Shown in pieces: positions 58,390 to 64,000 of a DNA stretch of 64,000 nucleotides (the first letter of the stretch is position 1; every line of letters starts with the position of its first letter). The position numbers and the translations under genes were made by a program. The notes under the pieces are model-generated. The model saw only the letters and a program-made list of their open reading frames with translations, was not told the DNA's origin and searched no databases. The DNA lies in contig NZ_CP077941.1 of the NCBI RefSeq assembly GCF_019722725.1, positions 1,364,001 through 1,428,000 on the forward strand, written 5' to 3'. This DNA is from Vreelandella profundi. GTDB taxonomy: Bacteria; Pseudomonadota; Gammaproteobacteria; Pseudomonadales; Halomonadaceae.

Positions 58390-60054
58390 TTACATATTAG
58401 GGTAGTTAGGACCGCCGCCGCCCTCTGGCGCTACCCAGGTGATATTTTGCGCCGGGTCTTTAATATCGCAGGTTTTGCAGTGCACGCAGTTCTGAAAATT
58501 AATCTGAAAGCGTGGCTGTCCGGCGCTATCCTCAACCACTTCGTAGACACCGGCCGGGCAGTAGCGCTGTGCCGGCTCGGCGTACTTGGGCAAGTTATCG
58601 CGAATCGGTAGCTCTGGGTCATCCAGGTGCAAATGACACGGCTGGTCTTCTTCATGGTTGGTGTTCGACAGAAATACTGAAGTGGGCTTGTCAAAAGAAA
58701 GCTTACCGTCCGGCTTGGGATAGTTAATCTTCTCAAACTCGGCCGCAGGCTTTAAAGCCCCATAGTCAGTGGTGATGTCGTGCACGTTGGGCAGTTTGTT
58801 GCCCAACAGCTGGTGCGCAAAATTATACGCGCCGCCGCCAACGGTGCCGTATTTGTGGATCGCAGGGCCGAAGCTGGCGCTTTCCTTCAGCTCTTGATAG
58901 GCCCAGCTAGCTTCCCATTTGTGAGTAAAGCTAGTTAATTCCTGCGCGCCTTCATCACCACCCTGGATTGCTTCAAATACGCTCTCTGCCGCCACCAGGC
59001 CGGATTTCATGGCGGTGTGCAGACCCTTAATTTTAGAAAAATTGAGAGTGCCCGCATCACAGCCGATGAGAAGGCCGCCAGGGAAGGTCATTTTAGGTAG
59101 GCTGTTTAATCCCCCTTTGGTGATAGCCCTGGCGCCGTAAGCAACCCGCTTGCCGCCTTCTAAATACTGGCTAAGCACCGGATGGTGTTTCATGCGCTGA
59201 AATTCATCAAACGGTGAAAGCCATGGATTCTGATAGCCTAAATCCATGATCAAACCCACCACGACCTGCTGATTTTCTGAGTGATAGAGAAACCAGCCGC
59301 CGTGGGTGTTTTTGTCTAGCGGCCAGCCTGAGCCGTGTACCACTAAGCCGGGTTCATGCTTGTCAGCAGGCACGTCCCACAGCTCTTTTAAGCCAATGCC
59401 ATAATGCTGAGGGTCGCGTCCTTCATCTAACGAGAAGTCTTTAATTAAACGTTTGCCTAAATGACCGCGCGCGCCTTCTGCAAACAGCGTGTATTTGGCG
59501 CGCAGTTCCATACCGGGCATATGGCCATCTTTGGGCGTGCCGTCGGCGCTGACGCCCATATCACCAATGAGGATGCCGCGCACGGCGCCATCTTCAATAA
59601 TGACCTCTTGGGCCGCGAAGCCGGGGAATATTTCAACGCCCAGCGCTTCTGCCTGCTCGCCCAGCCAACGGCATAGGTTGCCTGCACTAATAACGTAGCG
59701 TGACTGCTCGCTGCCGGTGTTATGCATGCTCTTAGGGACGAGCGCATTAGGCACTTTTTGCGCTTTTGCGGCGTCTTTCAGTAAGAAAACATCGTCGCGA
59801 ATCGCCGGGGTCGTCAGCGGTGCGCCGCGTTCTTTCCAGTCTGGGAACAGCTCCGTTAGCGCGCGGGGTTCAAACACCGCGCCTGATAGGATATGTGCGC
59901 CGACCTCGGAACCCTTTTCTACCACGCAGACCGTGAACTCTTGCTCTGCATCGTTGGCCTGTTGCATCAGGCGGCAAGCGGCGGCAAGCCCGGAAGGGCC
60001 GGCGCCGACAATGACGACATCAAAGTCCATTACATCGCGTTCAACAGTTTCCAC
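58390..60054 (-). CDS. etfD: electron transfer flavoprotein:ubiquinone oxidoreductase
   Basis: This enzyme passes electrons from reduced ETF to ubiquinone, linking fatty acid and amino acid dehydrogenation to respiration. GTG 60054 follows AGGAG at seven bases. The 554-residue protein has the FAD motif G-A-G-P-S-G at 17-22, and near the C-terminus a 4Fe-4S site: C-P-A-G-V-Y-E-V and N-C-V-H-C-K-T-C-D-I-K-D-P, then G-G-G-G-P-N-Y-P-N-M. It is bound peripherally to the inner membrane. It diverges from etfB. Confidence 0.96.
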   Translation of the reverse strand: METVERDVMDFDVVIVGAGPSGLAAACRLMQQANDAEQEFTVCVVEKGSEVGAHILSGAVFEPRALTELFPDWKERGAPLTTPAIRDDVFLLKDAAKAQKVPNALVPKSMHNTGSEQSRYVISAGNLCRWLGEQAEALGVEIFPGFAAQEVIIEDGAVRGILIGDMGVSADGTPKDGHMPGMELRAKYTLFAEGARGHLGKRLIKDFSLDEGRDPQHYGIGLKELWDVPADKHEPGLVVHGSGWPLDKNTHGGWFLYHSENQQVVVGLIMDLGYQNPWLSPFDEFQRMKHHPVLSQYLEGGKRVAYGARAITKGGLNSLPKMTFPGGLLIGCDAGTLNFSKIKGLHTAMKSGLVAAESVFEAIQGGDEGAQELTSFTHKWEASWAYQELKESASFGPAIHKYGTVGGGAYNFAHQLLGNKLPNVHDITTDYGALKPAAEFEKINYPKPDGKLSFDKPTSVFLSNTNHEEDQPCHLHLDDPELPIRDNLPKYAEPAQRYCPAGVYEVVEDSAGQPRFQINFQNCVHCKTCDIKDPAQNITWVAPEGGGGPNYPNM

Positions 60055-60531
60055 CCGGTTTCTCCTTATTCTCTTTAAGTGCCGCTAATCATTAAAGCTA
60101 GCTGACAAGAGAGCTAGCGCATAAAAAGCTGGCCTTAATTTAAAACGGTCGTTTGCTTCTGGTTGTTGCTCATCATAGGCATAATACCTGTGTCACGTCA
60201 CGCCTACGATGGTCAAAGCAGCATTTCTCAATGCTTTACCGCGTTGTTTTTCAGCCTCATCACCCAGGTATGAACCAGTGGCGATTGGTGCTAGCCGGTA
60301 GGCTGTGGCAAATTGGTAGCGTTTTTCAACGCTGTGGCTATCAAGCACGTACATAAGTTTTAGAGCGTGGCTCGGCTATTAGTGCCCAGCGGCGCCTAGG
60401 TTAAAATGTTTCAAGGCGGTATTTGCTAACAAGGCGGGATTTGATAGCACGTTAGGATTTGATAAGAGGTGCCTGCTGGGCGGGTGCCGTTTCTGGTTAA
60501 CGGCTTTTATGACAAGACAAGCGAGGAACCT
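60055..60531. promoter_or_regulatory. divergent etfD-etfB intergenic region
   Basis: No gene is supported in these 477 bases; a 67-codon plus-strand frame at 60153 has no family features. The region must carry the divergent promoters, but I see no convincing -35/-10 pair. It holds a perfect hairpin AGCGTT-TTTC-AACGCT (60318-60333) and an 18-bp tandem repeat at 60413-60466. Confidence 0.5.
60413..60466. repeat. 18-bp imperfect tandem repeat upstream of etfB
   Basis: Three units: AAGGCGGTATTTGCTAAC (60413), AAGGCGGGATTTGATAGC (60431), ACGTTAGGATTTGATAAG (60449). Units 1 and 2 differ at three positions; the third keeps the GGATTTGATA core. Confidence 0.75.
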
Positions 60532-61281
60532 ATGAAAGTACTCGTCGCGGTTAAACGCGTCATCGACTACAACGTCAAAATTCGCGTTAAAGCGGACCAC
60601 TCGGACGTTGATCTGACGAACGTTAAAATGGCCATGAACCCCTTCTGCGAAATTGCCGTGGAAGAAGCGGTGCGCCTGAAAGAGAAGGGCGTGGCCACGG
60701 AAGTCATCGCCGTCTCTGTTGGCCCTAAAGCTGCCCAAGAGCAGCTGCGTACCGCGCTGGCGCTGGGCGCCGATCGCGCTATTCATATTGAAACTAACGA
60801 GCGCGTGGAATCCCTGGCGGTGGCCAAGCTGCTGGCCAAGGTCGTCGATGAAGAACAGCCCGGCCTGGTGATTCTCGGCAAGCAGGCGATTGACACCGAC
60901 AATAACCAAACTGGCCAAATGCTCGCCGCGCTGACCGGCTTTCCCCAAGGCACCTTCGCCTCTGAAGTGGCGGTCGACGGCGACAGCGTTAACGTCACCC
61001 GCGAAATCGACGGCGGTCTGCAAACTATCGCCCTGACGTTACCTGCCATCGTCACCACCGACCTGCGTCTCAACGAGCCCCGCTACGCCAAGCTGCCCGA
61101 TATCATGAAGGCCAAGAAAAAGCCGCTGGATGTTAAAACCCCCGCCGACTACGGCGTTGAGGTGGCCTCCAAGGTCAGCCTGCTCAAAGTAGAGTCGCCC
61201 GCTGAGCGCAAAGGCGGCGTCAAAGTTGCCTCGGTAGACGAGCTGGTCGACAAACTAAAAAACGAAGCCAAAGTGCTTTAA
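60532..61281 (+). CDS. etfB: electron transfer flavoprotein beta subunit
   Basis: EtfB is the AMP-binding subunit of the ETF heterodimer, accepting electrons from acyl-CoA and other dehydrogenases. ATG 60532 follows GCGAGGAA; 249 residues beginning [14 protein letters not shown]. The signature near residue 160-180 ([16 protein letters not shown]) is present. Codon use is rich in C-ending codons, suggesting high expression. etfA follows after 40 bases. Confidence 0.97.
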   Translation: MKVLVAVKRVIDYNVKIRVKADHSDVDLTNVKMAMNPFCEIAVEEAVRLKEKGVATEVIAVSVGPKAAQEQLRTALALGADRAIHIETNERVESLAVAKLLAKVVDEEQPGLVILGKQAIDTDNNQTGQMLAALTGFPQGTFASEVAVDGDSVNVTREIDGGLQTIALTLPAIVTTDLRLNEPRYAKLPDIMKAKKKPLDVKTPADYGVEVASKVSLLKVESPAERKGGVKVASVDELVDKLKNEAKVL

Positions 61282-61321
61282 CAAAGTACATTAACAACAG
61301 GCTTTGAAAGGAGCTAATTCC

Positions 61322-62248
61322 ATGAGCATTCTGGTACTTGCTGATCTTCACGAAGGCCAACTGGCCGGGGCCACCGCTCACGTTGTAGCGGCTGCTAAAG
61401 CCATTGGTGGTGATATTGATGTTCTGGTTGCCGGCGAAGGCGTTCAAGCCGCCGCTGACTCTGCCGCTAAGCTGGATGGCGTGAGCAAAGTGCGCGTAGC
61501 CGACAATGCCGTTTACGCCCATCAGCTAGCCGAGCCCATGAGCGCGCTGCTGGTTGAACTGGCCGGTGATTACACTCATGTCCTCGCCAGCGCCTCCACC
61601 ACCGGTAAAAACGTGCTGCCACGCCTAGCCGCGTTAAAAGACGTCAGCCAGCTTTCTGACATTATCGCCGTCGAAAGCGCTGATACCTTCAAGCGCCCGA
61701 TTTATGCCGGTAACGCCATTGCCACGGTAAAAAGCGACGATGCGCTTAAAGTGATGACCGTGCGTACCACCGGCTTTGATGCGGTGGGCGAAGGTAACAA
61801 CGCCCCGGTAGAAGCGGTCGACATTGTTGTGGAAAACAGCCAGTCCCGCTTTGTCAAAGAAGAGCTGGCGGCGTCCGACCGCCCCGAGCTAGGCGGCGCC
61901 AAGGTCGTGATCTCTGGCGGCCGTGGTATGGGCAACGGCGAGAACTTCAAGCTGCTCGACGGCATTGCCGACAAGCTAGGTGCTGCCATTGGTGCGTCTC
62001 GCGCCGCGGTTGACGCAGGCTTTGTGCCTAACGACATGCAGGTCGGTCAAACGGGCAAGATTGTCGCCCCGGATTTGTACATTGCGGTGGGTATTTCTGG
62101 CGCTATTCAGCACTTGGCGGGCATGAAAGACTCTAAGGTGATCGTCGCGATCAACAAAGACGACGAAGCGCCGATCTTCCAAGTGGCCGATTACGGCCTG
62201 GTCGGTGATCTGTTTGAGATTCTGCCTGAGCTTGAGAGTAAGCTGTAG
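61322..62248 (+). CDS. etfA: electron transfer flavoprotein alpha subunit
   Basis: EtfA binds the FAD of ETF. ATG 61322 follows AAGGAG; 308 residues. The C-terminal FAD domain shows G-G-R-G-M-G, the [11 protein letters not shown] stretch, [12 protein letters not shown] and [14 protein letters not shown]. It forms an operon with etfB. Confidence 0.97.
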   Translation: MSILVLADLHEGQLAGATAHVVAAAKAIGGDIDVLVAGEGVQAAADSAAKLDGVSKVRVADNAVYAHQLAEPMSALLVELAGDYTHVLASASTTGKNVLPRLAALKDVSQLSDIIAVESADTFKRPIYAGNAIATVKSDDALKVMTVRTTGFDAVGEGNNAPVEAVDIVVENSQSRFVKEELAASDRPELGGAKVVISGGRGMGNGENFKLLDGIADKLGAAIGASRAAVDAGFVPNDMQVGQTGKIVAPDLYIAVGISGAIQHLAGMKDSKVIVAINKDDEAPIFQVADYGLVGDLFEILPELESKL

Positions 62249-62271
62249 GTGCTAAGATAAAGAGTAAGAAA

Positions 62272-62287
62272 AACCACCTCGGTGGTT
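62272..62287. repeat. inverted repeat between etfA and sodA
   Basis: AACCAC-CTCG-GTGGTT folds with a six-bp stem (seven with a closing C-G). On the plus strand no T-run follows; on the minus strand it is followed by five T. It may be a 3' stabilising hairpin for etfBA. Confidence 0.4.
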
Positions 62288-62353
62288 GAAAATCTGCGGG
62301 CTGACCGCATATCTGTAGTGTAAGCAACGAAAGCCACTCAAGGAGATGATGAT

Positions 62354-62965
62354 ATGGCACATACATTACCCGAATTGCCGTACGCATATGACGCTCTCGA
62401 ACCAAACATCGATGCGATGACGATGGAAATTCACCACTCTCGTCACCATCAAACCTACATCACCAACCTGAATGCCGCGCTAGAAGGTACAGGTCTTGAA
62501 GATGTTCCTGTTGAAGAGCTGGTTGCCAATCTGGATCGTGTTCCAGAAGCCAAGCGCCAAGCAGTTATCAACAATGGCGGCGGTCATGCCAACCACTCTA
62601 TGTTTTGGCAGATGCTGTCGACCAACGCTGGTGGTAAACCGCAGGGCGATGTTGCTAAAGCAATCGACGCTGAACTGGGTGGCTTAGAAGCTTTCCAGGA
62701 AGAGTTCAAGAAAGCGGCGGTGGGTCGTTTTGGCAGCGGCTGGGCGTGGCTGTCTTTGACGCCTGAGAAGAAGCTGGTAGTGGAAAACACGTTGAACCAG
62801 GATAGCCCGCTGATGCACGGCAACACGCCGCTGCTTGGTCTGGATGTTTGGGAACACGCCTACTACCTGAAATACCAAAACAAGCGTCCTGACTACATTG
62901 CCGCGTTTTTTAACGTTGTTAATTGGGAAGACGTTGAACGTCGCTATCAAGCAGCGATTAGCTGA
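62354..62965 (+). CDS. sodA: superoxide dismutase, Mn type by sequence
   Basis: This enzyme removes superoxide in the cytoplasm. The 203-residue protein has metal ligands His27, His81, Asp164 and His168. The residues that usually separate metal types point to manganese: Gly77 in the G-G-H-A-N-H segment and Gln149 in N-Q-D-S-P, with [20 protein letters not shown]. Metal choice is inferred and may be cambialistic. AAGGAG precedes the ATG. A terminator follows. Confidence 0.93.
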   Translation: MAHTLPELPYAYDALEPNIDAMTMEIHHSRHHQTYITNLNAALEGTGLEDVPVEELVANLDRVPEAKRQAVINNGGGHANHSMFWQMLSTNAGGKPQGDVAKAIDAELGGLEAFQEEFKKAAVGRFGSGWAWLSLTPEKKLVVENTLNQDSPLMHGNTPLLGLDVWEHAYYLKYQNKRPDYIAAFFNVVNWEDVERRYQAAIS

Positions 62966-63008
62966 TAGTGTAATGATTTGCTAGCAGCGTTTGCTCGTAA
63001 CGCTGTGA

Positions 63009-63040
63009 AAAACCGTCCACTTTTTAGTGGGCGGTTTTTT
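63009..63040 (+). terminator. intrinsic terminator after sodA
   Basis: A 13-bp stem AAAACCGTCCACT / AGTGGGCGGTTTT with one G-U pair and a T-rich loop, followed by T-run to 63040. Confidence 0.9.
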
Positions 63041-63105
63041 CGTTATGGAGCGCAGAGTTAGCGCTGAATTGTCAATACGGCAAAAAAGAAAAATACCACA
63101 TGTGC

Positions 63106-63139
63106 TTGAATTGATTTTTAAGTGGTCTATATATAGTAT
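63106..63139 (+). promoter_or_regulatory. nrdHIE promoter with probable NrdR box
   Basis: The core CTATATATAG (63127-63136) fits the NrdR consensus C-W-A-T-A-T-A-T-W-G exactly, within GGTCTATATATAGTAT. A promoter can be read as TTGAAT (63106-63111), 18 bases, TATATA (63130-63135), so the box covers the -10. NrdR normally binds two boxes three helical turns apart; a degenerate CCACATGTGC starts exactly 31 bases upstream at 63096 but matches only half of the consensus. Confidence 0.55.
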
Positions 63140-63215
63140 CCATGGTGCCTTTGGGAGGGGAGAGGCGCTACATGTGCTCTATCCTAAAAATGCCGCTTTG
63201 AACAGAGGAACATCC

Positions 63216-63437
63216 ATGGAAATTCAGATTTATAGCAAGCCTGCGTGTGTACAATGTACGGCTACTTATCGCGCGCTTGATAAGCAGGGTCTTGAGTATA
63301 AGGTTATCGATATTACCGCGGAGTCTGGTGCGCAAGAAGAAGTCGAAGCGCTAGGCTATCGCCAGCTTCCTGTCGTCGTTGTCGGTGAAGATCACTGGTC
63401 GGGTTTTCGTCCTGATCGTATTCAAGCACTGGCCTAG
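63216..63437 (+). CDS. nrdH: glutaredoxin-like protein NrdH
   Basis: NrdH is the thioredoxin-reductase-dependent electron donor for class Ib ribonucleotide reductase. The 73-residue product begins M-E-I-Q-I-Y-S-K and has the redox pair C-V-Q-C at residues 11-14, with the W-S-G-F-R-P-D motif near the C-terminus. AGAGGAA precedes ATG 63216; the longer upstream frame crosses the promoter and is rejected. First gene of nrdHIE(F). Confidence 0.95.
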   Translation: MEIQIYSKPACVQCTATYRALDKQGLEYKVIDITAESGAQEEVEALGYRQLPVVVVGEDHWSGFRPDRIQALA

Positions 63438-63450
63438 ATAGATCATTGTC

Positions 63451-63885
63451 ATGCTGGCAAATTGCTCAGAAACATCGGTAGCCGGCACGTTGGTTTATTT
63501 CTCTACCAAGTCAGGTAATACCCATCGTTTTGTAGAAAAGCTTGGTTTCGCCGCAACGCGGCTGCCGCTGAATAGAGATGAGCCTGCTGTACGCGTCGAC
63601 CAGCCCTTTATTTTAATTACGCCTACCTATGGTGGTGGCGGGGCGCAAGGCGCGGTGCCAAAGCAGGTCATTCATTTTCTCAACGATATACATAACCGTC
63701 ACCTCCTGCGGGGGGTAATTGCAGCGGGAAATACTAATTTTGGCGATGCGTATGGTCTAGCTGGCCGTATCATTGCGAAGAAGTGTAGCGTCCCACTGCT
63801 GTATCGGTTCGAACTTTTAGGCACCGACGATGACGTCGCCAATGTCCGCAAAGGAGTAGTAGAGTTTTGGAAACGACAAGCGTAG
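63451..63885 (+). CDS. nrdI: flavodoxin-like ribonucleotide reductase activator NrdI
   Basis: NrdI supplies the oxidant that builds the manganese-tyrosyl cofactor of NrdF. The 144-residue flavodoxin-fold protein has [13 protein letters not shown] for FMN phosphate binding and the T-P-T-Y-G-G-G and G-N-T-N-F-G motifs. It starts 13 bases after nrdH and overlaps the proposed nrdE start by 19 bases. Confidence 0.95.
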   Translation: MLANCSETSVAGTLVYFSTKSGNTHRFVEKLGFAATRLPLNRDEPAVRVDQPFILITPTYGGGGAQGAVPKQVIHFLNDIHNRHLLRGVIAAGNTNFGDAYGLAGRIIAKKCSVPLLYRFELLGTDDDVANVRKGVVEFWKRQA

Positions 63886-64000
63886 CCACAAAAAACTCAG
63901 TCACACAAAACGGGGCAGAAGCAAAGCGGCCAGCGGCGGCTTCTGAGACGCGTACTCTGGATTATCATGCGCTTAATGCCATGCTCAATCTGTACGGTGC
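63867..64000 (+). CDS. nrdE: class Ib ribonucleotide reductase alpha subunit NrdE, 3' end outside window
   Basis: Only the N-terminal 44 codons are seen. The segment [12 protein letters not shown] matches the conserved start of NrdE. No ATG or GTG lies in frame ahead of it; a TTG at 63867 with AAGGAG at 63851-63856 is the best start, inside nrdI. This gives an N-terminal extension of about 16-18 residues relative to E. coli NrdE, polar and Ala/Thr-rich. The gene continues past the right edge. Confidence 0.85.
   Translation, partial: METTSVATKNSVTQNGAEAKRPAAASETRTLDYHALNAMLNLYG

Noticed and set aside
60153-60356. 67-codon plus-strand ORF between etfD and etfB
   Set aside because: No domain, no ribosome-binding site; composition is that of non-coding sequence.
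62272-62287. Terminator of etfBA
   Set aside because: The hairpin has no T-run on the plus strand; kept as an inverted repeat only.

Overview
This 64 kb window is chromosomal DNA of a gammaproteobacterium, most likely Halomonas or a close relative. The gene orders match those known from Pseudomonas and Halomonas, the base composition is moderately G+C-rich, and the protein sequences are of gammaproteobacterial type. The assignment is by recognition, not by a database search. I found no insertion sequence, prophage, integrase, CRISPR array, tRNA or rRNA. Apart from the left-edge rsmI and right-edge nrdE, every recognised gene looks intact, so this is core genome with unusual details mainly between genes.

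Layout. (1) 1-18962: the end of rsmI, the RNase P RNA gene rnpB, then the division and cell wall (dcw) cluster rsmH-ftsL-ftsI-murE-murF-mraY-murD-ftsW-murG-murC-ddlB-ftsQ-ftsA-ftsZ, then lpxC. Most dcw genes overlap or nearly touch. The exception is an AT-rich 311 bp gap between ftsQ and ftsA. No mraZ lies before rsmH. (2) 19076-25157: dciA on the minus strand, diverging from a short secretory-type ORF that ends in an Arg-Gly-Pro-Pro motif directly upstream of secA, then argJ and a Nudix/ThiE-like fusion gene. (3) 25321-30134: agmatine-to-putrescine genes aguA-aguB (minus), a lolC/F-lolD lipoprotein exporter, and a DUF2062 protein. (4) 30223-37361: comEC, msbA, lpxK, a Trm112-like protein, kdsB and murB, a lipid A/KDO/peptidoglycan precursor block. 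(5) 37477-44918: rne (minus) with a long structured leader, divergent from rluC, a HAD phosphatase gene and an sppA-type protease gene; a Maf/YceF gene follows on the minus strand. (6) 45169-58305: yceD-rpmF-plsX-fabD-fabG-acpP-fabF-pabC-mltG-tmk-holB-pilZ-tatD, a DUF1285 gene and a UvrD-like helicase gene, the conserved fatty acid/lipid block. (7) 58390-62965: ETF:ubiquinone oxidoreductase (minus), divergent from etfB-etfA, then a Mn-type superoxide dismutase. (8) 63216-64000: nrdH-nrdI and the start of nrdE (class Ib ribonucleotide reductase) behind a likely NrdR box.

The theme is envelope growth: peptidoglycan precursor synthesis and septum assembly, lipid A/KDO synthesis and flipping, fatty acid synthesis, and protein and lipoprotein export. 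The strongest candidate for something undescribed is the 120-codon ORF before secA. It has the layout of SecM (long basic N-region, hydrophobic signal segment, C-terminal Arg-x-Pro type motif, structured spacer, then secA) but I see no SecM arrest sequence. It may be an independent secretion-monitoring arrest peptide of the RAPP/RAGP class. Other items worth checking are a seven-codon ORF with a strong ribosome-binding site that looks like a vestigial ftsA start, a strong promoter that would make yceD nearly leaderless, and short tandem duplications that recur in this genome.
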